Counted from the stretch's first letter, positions 19,899-29,380 are shown. The stretch: 64,000 nucleotides of DNA from Candidatus Planktophila lacus (GCF_002287925.1 NZ_CP016769.1:1-64000), one strand, 5' to 3'. Notes: generated by a model from the sequence alone, not told the origin. Made by a program: numbers and translations.

Positions 19899-20555
19899 TT
19901 AACTTAAGTGGCGTTTAGTGCGCCACTCGCGCAGAATTTCTAGCGCAACCGGCAAGACGCTTATCGCAATAATCAAACCAACTATTGGAAGCAGATATTT
20001 ATCAACGCTTCCCTCGATACGTTCGCCTAGAAAAAAGCCCAAGCCAATTACCGATTGCGTCCAAATAACTGCGCCAACTACGTTCCAGAGGAAGAATTTC
20101 TTTGCAGGCACTCCCACAATTCCGCACATAGGATTTATCAGCGTGCGTACAAAAGGAATAAAGCGCGCTAAAACCAAAGCCTTACCGGTGCCATATTTAT
20201 TTAGCCACTTCTGCGTTGCTTGCACTTTCTTCTGATTAAAAATGCGGCCATCGGGGCGATCAAAGAGCTTTACCCCGTATTTTGCGCCAATCCAGTAGCC
20301 GGTCTGAGATCCGATAATTGCAACAAGCGGCGCTGCAATTAATAACGAAATGATCTCAATTTGCACACCATCGAAGACTTTTGCAGCCGCACCCGAAGCG
20401 CCGACACCTGCTAGGAATAAAAGTGAGTCTCCTGGGAAGAATAAACCGATCAACAAACCAGTTTCCATAAAAATTATGGCGAGAATACCTATAAGGCCAA
20501 GAGTTGAAATAATCGAATGAGCATCAAAGAGATTAACCGTTTGGGAAAAATGCAT
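19899..20555 (-). CDS. DedA family membrane protein
   Basis: The product (about 218 residues) has several membrane helices and DedA/VTT-domain motifs: an ETGLLIGLFFPGDSLLFLAG block, GSQTGYWIGAKYG and the RFIPFVRTLINPMCGI segment with the conserved Arg pair. DedA proteins are proton-dependent transporters; some flip undecaprenyl phosphate or phospholipids. The ATG at 20555 is preferred over an upstream start because TATCCT lies exactly 6 nt before it on the minus strand. The neighbouring gene diverges 23 bp away, with overlapping -10 boxes. Confidence 0.9.
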   Translation of the reverse strand: MHFSQTVNLFDAHSIISTLGLIGILAIIFMETGLLIGLFFPGDSLLFLAGVGASGAAAKVFDGVQIEIISLLIAAPLVAIIGSQTGYWIGAKYGVKLFDRPDGRIFNQKKVQATQKWLNKYGTGKALVLARFIPFVRTLINPMCGIVGVPAKKFFLWNVVGAVIWTQSVIGLGFFLGERIEGSVDKYLLPIVGLIIAISVLPVALEILREWRTKRHLS

Positions 20556-20561
20556 ACCTAG

Positions 20562-20571
20562 AGGATAAGGT
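20562..20571. promoter_or_regulatory. Overlapping divergent -10 boxes of dedA and GH32 genes
   Basis: TATCCT on the minus strand (20562-20567) lies 6 nt before the DedA ATG, and TAAGGT on the plus strand (20566-20571) lies 7 nt before the GH32 ATG. They share two base pairs, so the two promoters probably compete for polymerase. Confidence 0.5.
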
Positions 20572-20578
20572 ACGCGCC

Positions 20579-21967
20579 ATGTCTTCGCACTCAGGCTCAG
20601 GGTTGCACTTCTCACCTGAGCGCAACTGGATGAACGACCCAAATGGGTTGATCTTCTATAAAGGTAAATACCACCTCTTCTTCCAACATAACCCTTTCGA
20701 AAATGTTTGGGGCAATATGTCGTGGGGTCATGCAGTAAGCGAAGATTTGATTAACTGGAATGAATTGCCAGTAGCTATTGCTTGCGATGATTCACACGCA
20801 ATTTTTTCGGGTAGCGCGGTAGTTGATTACTTCAACACATCAGGCTTCGGCACTTTAGAAAACCCGGCCATGGTGGCTATCTACACTGCACATAAACACG
20901 ATGATTCGCATCAAGCGCAGGCTTTGGCATATAGTCTCGACGAAGGTTTGACCTGGGTTAAATATGAAGGCAACCCCGTTCTTGATCTACAACTAAACCA
21001 CTTCCGCGATCCAAAAGTGATGTGGGATAGAACAACAGAAGCTTGGTTAATGACCGTTGTTCTTCCCAAGGAAAGAAAAGTCTCTTTCTATTCATCAAAA
21101 GATCTAAAAAATTGGGCGCATTTAAGTGACTTTGGCCCAGTTGGCGCCACCGATGGCGATTGGGAATGCCCGGATCTATTTCCTTTATTTGTAGACGGCG
21201 ATGAAAGCAGAACCAAATGGGTTCTGCTAATTTCAATTAACCCAGGTGGTTTAACTGGTGGATCCGGAACACAATATTTCATCGGTGACTGGAACGGAAA
21301 AGAATTCATTGCCGACGATGTAAGAACTAATTGGTTAGATTACGGCCGCGACAATTACGCCGGTGTCACATTTAACGACGTACCAAACCAGCGCCGCGTC
21401 TTTATCGGCTGGATGAGCAACTGGGAATATGCACACAGCTTTCCAACATCACCATGGCGTGGTGCGATGACGCTTCCACGCGAGCTAACACTAATAACCA
21501 AAGATGGAAAGATTTCACTCGCTGCAAAACCAGTTGCAGAGCTAGAAAATTATCTTGGTGAGAAGTTAACGGCAGGAAACAAAGCGGAGCTCTTACAGAT
21601 AATGGCAACTATTTCGACAAGCGAAGGTCTTTCAACAAAGTTTCGCGTAACCGCTGATGCCGGAAGCTATTTCGAGTTTGGGTACGACGCCAAAAGTAAA
21701 TCTATTTTCGTTGATCGCAGTAACGCTTGGAATGAAATCCCCTCAACCCATATTCATTGCGCACGCCTAACCGGCGATGAAAAAACCTTTGATATCTGCG
21801 CAATTGTTGGCAGCGCATCAGTTGAAATCTTCGCGGTAGGCGGAACTCTTGTAATAACGGATCTTTTATTTCTATCTGGGGTGAGCCGTAGCGTTTCCTT
21901 CGAGATCGCCGAAGGATGCCAGCCACCCCGTTCGATCGCCGTTCGGGCTATCGCGCCACGCCGTTAA
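20579..21967 (+). CDS. GH32 beta-fructosidase (sucrose/fructan hydrolase)
   Basis: GH32 enzymes cleave terminal fructose from sucrose, raffinose or short fructans. All three catalytic acids are visible: the nucleophile Asp20 in WMNDPNG, the transition-state stabiliser Asp144 in FRDPK, and the acid/base Glu196 in WECPDLF. The 462-residue length includes the five-blade propeller and a C-terminal beta-sandwich (from about 330). No signal peptide is seen, so it acts on imported sugar in the cytoplasm. It precedes the sugar-binding protein and permease genes, and the set probably handles one substrate group. Confidence 0.93.
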   Translation: MSSHSGSGLHFSPERNWMNDPNGLIFYKGKYHLFFQHNPFENVWGNMSWGHAVSEDLINWNELPVAIACDDSHAIFSGSAVVDYFNTSGFGTLENPAMVAIYTAHKHDDSHQAQALAYSLDEGLTWVKYEGNPVLDLQLNHFRDPKVMWDRTTEAWLMTVVLPKERKVSFYSSKDLKNWAHLSDFGPVGATDGDWECPDLFPLFVDGDESRTKWVLLISINPGGLTGGSGTQYFIGDWNGKEFIADDVRTNWLDYGRDNYAGVTFNDVPNQRRVFIGWMSNWEYAHSFPTSPWRGAMTLPRELTLITKDGKISLAAKPVAELENYLGEKLTAGNKAELLQIMATISTSEGLSTKFRVTADAGSYFEFGYDAKSKSIFVDRSNAWNEIPSTHIHCARLTGDEKTFDICAIVGSASVEIFAVGGTLVITDLLFLSGVSRSVSFEIAEGCQPPRSIAVRAIAPRR

Positions 21968-22130
21968 AGCCCCGCATAGCACTGCAAAAACCTGCAAAAA
22001 ACCCTGAAAATGTCATTACATCGTTACGAGCAAAGCACCAATTGTCCGATTTTGGCTTGCGCGGCTCGTGTATTTTTCCCCTCAAATCAGCCGGTAACTC
22101 TCTGCCGGCTGCCCCTTTGAGAGGAAATAT
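21968..22130 (+). promoter_or_regulatory. Leader of the sugar-binding protein gene with an SD-sequestering hairpin
   Basis: The 163-bp spacer after the GH32 gene ends in a two-part stem. CCCCTCAAA (22078-22086) can pair with TTTGAGAGG (22116-22124), with one mismatch, and inside it AGCCGG (22089-22094) pairs with CCGGCT (22105-22110). The 3' arm contains the GAGAGG ribosome site of the ATG at 22131, so pairing would hide it. A regulated leader (riboswitch-like or protein-controlled) is possible, but I do not recognise a known class. Confidence 0.5.
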
Positions 22131-23462
22131 ATGAAGAAGACAAAGCTCGGAGCGCTCCTTGCCGCTTCAGCAGTTGCTCTTTCACTTGTTTCAGTAGCGC
22201 CAACAGCGTCAGCTGCAACATGTTCAAAGAAGACAACTGTCACAATGCTCGGAACAATCAAGCCTGAAATTCAGGATCAATTCCTTGCAGCAGTTGCTTC
22301 TTACAACAAGAGCCAAAACTGCTACACACTTAAGTCGATCCCTGGTGATCGCAACATTACATTCCTACAGAACGTAACCCCAAAGTATGCTGCAAATGAT
22401 GCACCAACAATCATGTACACACTTCAAGAGATTCCTGACATGGCTGACAAGGTCATGGACTGGAAGGGAACAAAGCTTGTAAAGCTAGTTTCACCAGGAC
22501 TTCTTGAAGCTGCAAAGGTTGGCGGCAAGCAGGTTGGTGTTCCATCAACAGCTGAAGCTTTCGGTCTTCTTTACAACAAGAAGGTAATCAAGGCTGCTGG
22601 TATTGATGCAACAAAGATCAAGACACGTGCAGATCTAGAAGCAGCATTTAAGAAGCTTCAGGCAGCTGGAAAGAAGCCACTTCACTTCTCAGCTATCTGG
22701 TGGTCACTTGGTGCACACTTCACAAACATCTTCCATGCAAACGCTGGCAAGACACACGAAGCACGTCTAGCAGTTCTAGATCAGCTTTCAGATGGAAAGA
22801 AGAACCTTTCAGCAGATCCAGCATTTAAGAACTGGCTTGCTACATACGATCTTCTAAAGAAGTACAACTCATCACCAGCAAACCTCACAGACACTGAATA
22901 CGATGCTTCAATTGCAGCACTTGCAAGCGGAGATTTCGGATTCATGTTCCAAGGTAACTGGACTGAGCCAAACTTGATGACTGCTGCAAAGGGCACCGAT
23001 TTCGGAATCATGCCTCTTCCAACAGGCACAACCGCATCAACATACGGAAATGATTCAATTCCAGTTGGTGTACCTGGTTACTTCATGATCGATGCAAAGC
23101 AGTCAACAAAGGCTGAGCGCGATGGTGCAGTTGACTTCCTTACATGGCTCTACACATCACCAACCGGACAGCGTTTCGTTGCTGATCCTGTAACTGATGG
23201 CGGAATGGGATTCATTCCTGTTTACAAGGGCTTCAAGGTTCAGCCAGCTACAAGCATGGCTCGCGATATCGCGAAGTATGTTGATGGCGGAAAGACACTT
23301 GAGTGGATCAACACCTACTACCCAGCAGGTCTCCAAGAGACAGTTGGAAAGGTATCTATGCAGCAGTACTTCACCGACAAGATCAGCGCAGCTGACCTTG
23401 CTAAGGCGATCCAAGATGCATGGAAGGGCTCAACAAAGACTTGGCGTGGAGCAGCGAAGTAA
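22131..23462 (+). CDS. Sugar ABC transporter substrate-binding protein
   Basis: The 443-residue protein begins with a Sec signal peptide (KKTKLGALLAASAVALSLVS, cleavage likely after TASA near 28). It then has the family 1 extracellular sugar-binding fold: VTMLGTIKPEIQDQFLAAV, LLYNKKVIKAAGID and a C-terminal GYFMIDAKQSTKAERDGAVDFLTWL block. Codon choice is strongly biased, as in very highly expressed genes. No lipobox cysteine follows the signal, so the anchor is unclear; the Cys at 31 is a few residues further on. It is followed by a strong hairpin and then two permease genes. Confidence 0.93.
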   Translation: MKKTKLGALLAASAVALSLVSVAPTASAATCSKKTTVTMLGTIKPEIQDQFLAAVASYNKSQNCYTLKSIPGDRNITFLQNVTPKYAANDAPTIMYTLQEIPDMADKVMDWKGTKLVKLVSPGLLEAAKVGGKQVGVPSTAEAFGLLYNKKVIKAAGIDATKIKTRADLEAAFKKLQAAGKKPLHFSAIWWSLGAHFTNIFHANAGKTHEARLAVLDQLSDGKKNLSADPAFKNWLATYDLLKKYNSSPANLTDTEYDASIAALASGDFGFMFQGNWTEPNLMTAAKGTDFGIMPLPTGTTASTYGNDSIPVGVPGYFMIDAKQSTKAERDGAVDFLTWLYTSPTGQRFVADPVTDGGMGFIPVYKGFKVQPATSMARDIAKYVDGGKTLEWINTYYPAGLQETVGKVSMQQYFTDKISAADLAKAIQDAWKGSTKTWRGAAK

Positions 23463-23500
23463 TTTCGCACACCCATATCTAAGTTAATAAAAAGTAAATA

Positions 23501-23540
23501 AAATCATCCTGAGGCGGGGCAACCCGCCTCAGGATGATTT
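23501..23540 (+). terminator. 18-bp perfect hairpin between binding protein and permease genes
   Basis: AAATCATCCTGAGGCGGG (23501-23518) and CCCGCCTCAGGATGATTT (23523-23540) form an uninterrupted 18-bp stem with a GCAA tetraloop (GNRA type). It is placed as intergenic hairpins of binding-protein operons usually are: partial termination or protection of the upstream mRNA 3' end yields more binding protein than permease. There is only a short A/T tail, so full termination is not assured. Confidence 0.85.
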
Positions 23541-23571
23541 ACTTAAAGCGAGAAAGAATTAGGAGATCCAA

Positions 23572-24441
23572 GTGAAATCAGCGAGATCCATGAAGCGATT
23601 CATGAAATTTGCTGGCGTTCCACTTGCCATCTTTTCTATTGTTCTCGTAGTTCCTTTTGTAAACGGTGTCTATTACACCTTTACTGATTGGGATGGATTT
23701 GAAACAACAAAGTTAGTTGGATTTAGCAATTACGCAGAGTCATTTCAGGACCCAACATTTTGGTCGACTCTTCGATTTACAGCGTTATTCGTAGTCGTCT
23801 CCTTGGTTTTAGTTAATGCCGTTGCTTTTGGACTGGCTCTTATCGTTACATCCAAATTAAAAAGCGCTAATTTTCTGCGCACATTCTTCTTTGTACCAAA
23901 CCTCGTCGGTGGAGTAGTCCTCGGTGTTATTTGGCAATTTATCTTTAACAGCGCAATAGTTGCTCTCGCAAATAAATACGATTGGGAACTTTTCAAACAG
24001 TCTTGGCTACAGGACACAAATAAAGCATTTTGGGCGCTCATCATCGTTACCGTTTGGCAGTCATCTGGTTACATGATGATCGTTTACATCACCGGACTTA
24101 TCTCAATCGAAAACGATGTCCTTGAAGCATCGCAAATCGACGGCGCTTCACCTCTGCGCACTCTATTTACAATTAAAATTCCTTTGATGGCTCAGGCATT
24201 CACTATCGCGCTCTTCTTGACGCTGCGCGGTGGCTTTATGGCCTACGACGTAAACGTCGCGCTCACCGGCGGCGGCCCATTCCGTACAACTGAATTGATT
24301 TCGCTTCACATCTTCCAAGACGCTTTCGCCAACGGAAACTTTGGCACTGGTCAATCAAAGGCGGTCGTAATGTTCTTGATCGTTGCCCTTGCAGCCTTAG
24401 TCCAAGTGACAGTCTCTAAGAGATACGAGGTTCAGCGATGA
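23572..24441 (+). CDS. Sugar ABC transporter permease (MalF/UgpA type)
   Basis: This 289-residue inner-membrane protein has six hydrophobic helices and the ABC permease EAA loop in LEASQIDGASPLRTLFTIKIPLM (near 185), which contacts the ATPase. The GGGPFRTTELISLHIFQDAF block near the C-terminus is typical of the sugar type 1 (CUT1) family. An AGGAG-like site precedes the start. It overlaps the second permease gene by 4 bp. No ATPase gene is nearby, so a shared MsiK-like ATPase encoded elsewhere is expected. Confidence 0.95.
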   Translation: MKSARSMKRFMKFAGVPLAIFSIVLVVPFVNGVYYTFTDWDGFETTKLVGFSNYAESFQDPTFWSTLRFTALFVVVSLVLVNAVAFGLALIVTSKLKSANFLRTFFFVPNLVGGVVLGVIWQFIFNSAIVALANKYDWELFKQSWLQDTNKAFWALIIVTVWQSSGYMMIVYITGLISIENDVLEASQIDGASPLRTLFTIKIPLMAQAFTIALFLTLRGGFMAYDVNVALTGGGPFRTTELISLHIFQDAFANGNFGTGQSKAVVMFLIVALAALVQVTVSKRYEVQR

Positions 24442-25262
24442 GTACACGCGCCCGTTGGGGCAAGCGGGCCACATTCGCAGTTGGCTACACGCTGGCTTTC
24501 GCATATGTCTTCCCATTCTTCTTAGTCTTCGTAAACTCACTCAAGCTCAAATATGACATCTTGGCTAACCCGCTAGCGATTCCAATTTCAATTACTTGGG
24601 AGAACTTCCAGCAGGCCTACACCAAGATGAACTTCTTCAGATCTCTGACGAATTCGATAATCATCACAGTATTGAGCGTTTCATTACTAATCGTGTTTTC
24701 ATCAATGTTGGCTTATTACTTAGCGCGCACGAAAACAAAGCTAACTAAGTACATCTTCCTAGTACTTGTGGCATCAATGATCGTGCCTTTCCAAGCGTTG
24801 ATGATCCCATTTATGGCGCGCTTCGCTCAGTTTGTTTCGTGGAACAACCGTGGAGCACTGATCTTCTTCTACATCGGATTTGGCGTTGCTCTATCTACAT
24901 TCCTTTATCATGGCTTTATCTCCACAATTCCAACCGAAATTGATGAAGCAGCTTCTATTGATGGCGCATCGGATATGGTCGCATTCTGGAAGATCATCTT
25001 CCCGATGATGCGTCCCATCACCGCAACTGTTGCAATTATCAATGCGCTCTGGATTTGGAATGATTTCCTATTACCGCGGCTTGTACTAACCAATGAAACG
25101 CAGACCTTGCCGCTTTCTACTTATCTCTTCTATGGCCAGTACTCTATTGAGTACGGACAAGCCATGGCCGGACTTGTTTTAGCTGTAATTCCAATTGTTA
25201 TCTTCTACCTAGTTCTACAAAAGCAATTTATCTCCGGTATCTCACAAGGCGCAGTCAAGTAA
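24438..25262 (+). CDS. Sugar ABC transporter permease (MalG/UgpE type)
   Basis: This 274-residue partner permease has six helices and the EAA motif in IDEAASIDGASDMVAFWKIIFPMMRP (near 170-195). It ends with a short basic/aromatic tail (LQKQFISGISQGAVK) characteristic of CUT1 MalG-type proteins. It overlaps the first permease by 4 bp (ATGA), so the two are co-translated. The alpha-glucosidase gene follows 26 bp later with its own AGAAAGAGA ribosome site. Confidence 0.95.
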   Translation: MSTRARWGKRATFAVGYTLAFAYVFPFFLVFVNSLKLKYDILANPLAIPISITWENFQQAYTKMNFFRSLTNSIIITVLSVSLLIVFSSMLAYYLARTKTKLTKYIFLVLVASMIVPFQALMIPFMARFAQFVSWNNRGALIFFYIGFGVALSTFLYHGFISTIPTEIDEAASIDGASDMVAFWKIIFPMMRPITATVAIINALWIWNDFLLPRLVLTNETQTLPLSTYLFYGQYSIEYGQAMAGLVLAVIPIVIFYLVLQKQFISGISQGAVK

Positions 25263-25288
25263 CCCTTAAATAAATAAGAAAGAGAAAA

Positions 25289-26947
25289 ATGTCTTTATCT
25301 AAAGATAAAAATTGGTGGCGTCAGGCTGTCGTTTATCAGATCTATCCACGCTCATTTAAAGATTCTAATGGCGACGGACTAGGTGATATCAAAGGCATTA
25401 CTTCAAAGATCGATTACCTATCATCACTAAGCCTTGATGCGGTCTGGCTTTCACCTTTCTATCCATCAGCACTTGTAGATGGCGGATACGACGTTGATGA
25501 TTATCGTGATGTAGATCCAAAACTTGGTTCACTTGCAGATTTTGATGAGATGCTCTCGAAGCTACATGCGGCTGGAATCCGAATCTTTGTAGATATCGTC
25601 CCTAACCACTCTTCAAATTTGCATCTCTGGTTTAAGGAAGCGATCGCCGCTGAACCTGGTTCTGCAGCGCGAAATCGCTACATTTTCCGCGATGGCAAGG
25701 GCGCAAGCGGTGAACTACCACCCACCGATTGGCCATCACACTTTGCACCGAGTGCCTGGACCCACGAATCAAAGATGGGTGGAAAACATAACCAGTGGTA
25801 CTGCCACTTATTTGCTCCAGAACAACCTGATTGGAACTGGGATAACCGCGAAATTGAAGAAGATTTCCTAAAGACTCTTAAGTTCTGGGCCGACCGTGGC
25901 GTTGATGGTTTCCGCATCGATGTCGCACACGCGATGAAGAAAGATCTATCTGAGCCGCTACAGAGCCAGCCAAGATATGCCAGCCATAAGGAGCTTGAGC
26001 TTGCTAACGGCACAAACGTCCTATTTGATCGTAATGAAGTTCATGAAGTTTATAAAGAGTGGCGCAAGCTATTTGAGCAATATGATCCACCACGCGTTGC
26101 AGTTGCTGAAGCCAATGTATCTGCAGAAGGCGCAGTTAAATACGCCAGCACTGCAGAGTTAGGACAATGCTTTAACTTTGAACTCTTAGATGCAAACTTC
26201 ATCGCAAATGAGTTTAAGTTGATTATTGATCGCGCACTTGTTAACGCTAAGAAGGCGGGATCTTCTACAACTTGGTGTTTAAATAACCACGATCAGATGC
26301 GTCCAGCAACAAAGTTTGGACTTCTTCCAACTGTTGACCGAGTTAATTGGCGTAACTCAAACGGAACTTCTAGCCCACTTGACGAAAAACTTGGAACCCA
26401 ATCTGCAGTCGCAGGTTCAATGTTGATCATGGCTCTTCCTGGATGTACATACATTTATCAAGGTGAAGAACTCGGACTTCATGAAGTAATGGATATTCCG
26501 GAAAGTGAAATTCAAGATCCACAATATTTACGCAATCATAAAATTGATAAAGGCCGCGATGGCTGCCGCGTTCCACTTCCTTGGACAAAAACTGGTTCAT
26601 CATTTGGATTCGGCGATGGCGGATCGCACCTGCCACAACCCAAGCACTTTGGCGATTACTCAATCGAGGTCGAAAGCGCCGATCCAAGCTCACCGCTTTC
26701 AATCTTCCGCAAAGCACTCGCCCTTCGTAAAACCTTGATCGCGCCAGAAGATATGACTTGGCACGAGACCGGCGATGCCCAAGTGCTGCACTTCTCTCGC
26801 CCCAACGGCTGGAACTGCATCACCAACTTCGGTCGCAACCATTACAACTTCGATGGCGCCGGCGAGGTAATCCACTCATCTGGCCCACTCGGCAAAGCCG
26901 GCGACCTGCCTCCCGCGACCACGGTCTGGCTCCGCTCCTCCCTATAG
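25289..26947 (+). CDS. GH13 alpha-glucosidase
   Basis: This intracellular GH13 enzyme should release glucose from maltose-, sucrose- or isomalto-type oligosaccharides. The (beta/alpha)8 barrel starts at WWRQAVVYQIYPRSF. The catalytic residues are the nucleophile Asp211 (GFRIDVAHA), acid/base Glu274 (VAEANV) and Asp335 (NNHDQMR). The 552-residue length and lack of a signal peptide fit the oligo-1,6-/alpha-glucosidase subfamily. It is the last gene of the sugar cluster and would act on disaccharides brought in by the transporter. The exact substrate cannot be told from sequence alone. Confidence 0.92.
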   Translation: MSLSKDKNWWRQAVVYQIYPRSFKDSNGDGLGDIKGITSKIDYLSSLSLDAVWLSPFYPSALVDGGYDVDDYRDVDPKLGSLADFDEMLSKLHAAGIRIFVDIVPNHSSNLHLWFKEAIAAEPGSAARNRYIFRDGKGASGELPPTDWPSHFAPSAWTHESKMGGKHNQWYCHLFAPEQPDWNWDNREIEEDFLKTLKFWADRGVDGFRIDVAHAMKKDLSEPLQSQPRYASHKELELANGTNVLFDRNEVHEVYKEWRKLFEQYDPPRVAVAEANVSAEGAVKYASTAELGQCFNFELLDANFIANEFKLIIDRALVNAKKAGSSTTWCLNNHDQMRPATKFGLLPTVDRVNWRNSNGTSSPLDEKLGTQSAVAGSMLIMALPGCTYIYQGEELGLHEVMDIPESEIQDPQYLRNHKIDKGRDGCRVPLPWTKTGSSFGFGDGGSHLPQPKHFGDYSIEVESADPSSPLSIFRKALALRKTLIAPEDMTWHETGDAQVLHFSRPNGWNCITNFGRNHYNFDGAGEVIHSSGPLGKAGDLPPATTVWLRSSL

Positions 26948-27065
26948 CGCCACCCAGAAATACGGGCATTTTCGTTCTAATAGATATGTATATGTAGACT
27001 CACGCCCATCTTCGCGTTCTGATCCATCCATAAGAACGCCCTGACTCTCCAACGGAGGAGAACCA
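26948..27065 (+). promoter_or_regulatory. hppA upstream region
   Basis: The 118-bp spacer has AT-rich -10-like sequence around TAGATATGTATATGTAG (about 26981-26997) and a 7-bp hairpin GCGTTCT/AGAACGC (27014-27020 with 27033-27039) in the expected leader. A strong GGAGGAG ribosome site precedes the ATG at 27066. No regulatory class is recognised. Confidence 0.45.
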
Positions 27066-29351
27066 ATGCGAGCATCTGCCGCCCTGTCCAATGTGCAAGT
27101 AACCGGCGCAAACCTAAATATCACCTACGTGGTCCTAGCGATTTCACTCATCGCTCTTGCGATCGCCTGGGTTTTGCGCGCCCAAGTCTTAGCTGCCAGC
27201 GATGGCACCGAAAAGATGCGCGAAATCGCTGAAGCGATTCAAGAAGGCGCCGCCGCATACCTTGCGCGCCAGTTCCGCACACTTTCATATTTCGTAGGAA
27301 TCGTTTTCTTCCTACTCTTCGCACTTCCTGCTGATACAACTTCAATCCGTATCGGCCGCTCACTCTTCTTCCTTATGGGCGCAGGTTTCTCTGCACTCGT
27401 TGGTTACAACGGAATGTGGCTCGCAGTTCGCGCAAATGTGCGAGTTGCAGAAGCTGCTCGTCAGAAGTCAGCCGAAAAGGCAGTACAGATCGCATTCCGC
27501 ACCGGCGGCGTTGTCGGTATGACAACAGTTGGTCTCGGACTTATCGGTGCATCTGGCGCAGTTCTTATCTTCCGCGAAAATGCACCAACAGTTCTTGAAG
27601 GTTTCGGATTCGGTGCAGCGATGCTCGCAATGTTTATGCGCGTCGGCGGCGGAATCTTTACCAAGGCAGCAGATGTCGGAGCTGACCTCGTCGGTAAAGT
27701 TGAAAAGAATATTCCAGAAGATGACCCACGCAACGCAGCAACAATTGCAGATAACGTCGGCGATAACGTCGGCGACTGCGCTGGTATGGCCGCAGACTTG
27801 TTCGAGTCATATGCCGTAACACTTGTTGCAGCACTTATCTTGGGTAAGGCTGCATTCGGTAACGAAGGTCTGATCTATCCGTTGATCGTTCCTGCAATCG
27901 GTATCGTTACAGCAGTTATCGGTATCTTCCTTACCAAGCTTCGCTCAACAGATAAGTCAGCGATGAGTGCAATTAACCGTTCATTCTTCCTATCTGCAGT
28001 TATCTCTGCAGGTCTTACAGGTCTTGCAACATTTACCTACCTACCTGCAAAGTTTGATCAACTTACAAACTTCTCTCCAAAGGTTTTGGAAGATGCCGGC
28101 AATATCAACCCACGCGTTCTTGCATTCGGCGCAGTATTAATCGGTATCGCACTTGCTGCAGCAATTCAGGTACTAACTGGCTTCTTTACTGAAGTTGGCA
28201 AGCGCCCTGTTAACGACGTTGCAGCCTCTTCACAGACAGGTGCAGCAACAGTGCTTTTGGCTGGCATCTCAGTTGGTTTCGAATCAGCGGTTTACTCAGG
28301 TCTGCTAATTGCAGCTTCGGTATTCGGCGCATTCTTGCTCGGTGGCGGATCAATCGTCTTATCACTCTTCGCAATCGCAATCGCCGGAACCGGATTGCTA
28401 ACGACTGTTGGCGTAATCGTTGCGATGGATACATTTGGTCCGATCTCCGATAACGCACAAGGCATCGCTGAAATGTCTGGCGATGTTAAGGGCGAGGCCG
28501 CACAGATCCTTACCTCACTCGATGCAGTTGGTAACACAACTAAGGCGATCACTAAGGGAATTGCAATCGCAACTGCAGTACTTGCCGCAACCGCGTTGTT
28601 CGGTGCATTCACCGATGCAATCAAGGAAGCAGTTATCAAGGCTGTTGGCGAAGGCCAAGAAGTTGCACTTCAATACCAAGGCGTTCTCGATGTTGCAGAT
28701 CCACGTAACCTCGTTGGTCTAATCATTGGTGCAGCAGTTGTATTCCTCTTCTCAGGACTTGCAATCAACGCAGTTTCTCGCGCGGCAGGTGCTGTGGTTA
28801 TGGAAGTTCGTAACCAGTTCAAGATGCACCCAGGAATCATGAACGGAACTGAAAAGCCTGAATACGGTCGCGTTGTTGATATCTGTACTCGCGATTCACT
28901 ACGCGAACTTGCAACTCCAGGAATTCTTGCAGTGATGGCACCAATCGCAGTTGGCTTCGGACTTGGAGTTGGCGCACTCGGTGCATACCTTGCAGGTGCA
29001 ATCGGCACCGGAACACTTATGGCTGTCTTCCTTTCAAACTCAGGCGGAGCTTGGGATAACGCAAAGAAGATGGTTGAAGATGGAAATTACGGCGGCAAGG
29101 GCTCTGATGCTCACGCTGCAACCATCGTTGGTGACACTGTCGGAGATCCATTTAAGGACACCGCCGGCCCTGCAATCAACCCACTTATCAAGGTTATGAA
29201 CCTTGTGGGCTTGTTGATTACACCTGCGATTGTAAGTTTCGCACTTCCAACTCAGCAATCAACATCGCTCATCATTTCACTCGTTGCAGTCGCCTTGATT
29301 ATCGGTGCGTTAATTCGCAACCGACGCCAAGCAACTTCAATCGAATACTAA
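27066..29351 (+). CDS. hppA: K+-independent proton-pumping inorganic pyrophosphatase
   Basis: This membrane enzyme couples pyrophosphate hydrolysis to proton export. The 761-residue protein has about 16 helices and the pyrophosphate-binding loops with DVGADLVGKVE, the paired DNVGDNVGDCAGMAADLFE, and the C-terminal GGAWDNAKK...GDTVGDPFKDTAGP. In GNTTKAITKG (near 489) there is a Lys at the position that is Ala in K+-dependent enzymes and a Thr three residues on, the established signature of the K+-independent, proton-pumping class. It lies alone with its own ribosome site and is followed by topA after 29 bp. Confidence 0.96.
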   Translation: MRASAALSNVQVTGANLNITYVVLAISLIALAIAWVLRAQVLAASDGTEKMREIAEAIQEGAAAYLARQFRTLSYFVGIVFFLLFALPADTTSIRIGRSLFFLMGAGFSALVGYNGMWLAVRANVRVAEAARQKSAEKAVQIAFRTGGVVGMTTVGLGLIGASGAVLIFRENAPTVLEGFGFGAAMLAMFMRVGGGIFTKAADVGADLVGKVEKNIPEDDPRNAATIADNVGDNVGDCAGMAADLFESYAVTLVAALILGKAAFGNEGLIYPLIVPAIGIVTAVIGIFLTKLRSTDKSAMSAINRSFFLSAVISAGLTGLATFTYLPAKFDQLTNFSPKVLEDAGNINPRVLAFGAVLIGIALAAAIQVLTGFFTEVGKRPVNDVAASSQTGAATVLLAGISVGFESAVYSGLLIAASVFGAFLLGGGSIVLSLFAIAIAGTGLLTTVGVIVAMDTFGPISDNAQGIAEMSGDVKGEAAQILTSLDAVGNTTKAITKGIAIATAVLAATALFGAFTDAIKEAVIKAVGEGQEVALQYQGVLDVADPRNLVGLIIGAAVVFLFSGLAINAVSRAAGAVVMEVRNQFKMHPGIMNGTEKPEYGRVVDICTRDSLRELATPGILAVMAPIAVGFGLGVGALGAYLAGAIGTGTLMAVFLSNSGGAWDNAKKMVEDGNYGGKGSDAHAATIVGDTVGDPFKDTAGPAINPLIKVMNLVGLLITPAIVSFALPTQQSTSLIISLVAVALIIGALIRNRRQATSIEY

Positions 29352-29380
29352 GAGAAGTACTTCCCCACTCTTAGGAACCG

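Noticed and set aside
27148-29258. Several minus-strand and shifted open frames inside hppA, topA, gyrA, gyrB and other core genes
   Set aside because: They are antisense or frame-shifted mirrors of well-conserved genes, with no ribosome sites or family motifs.
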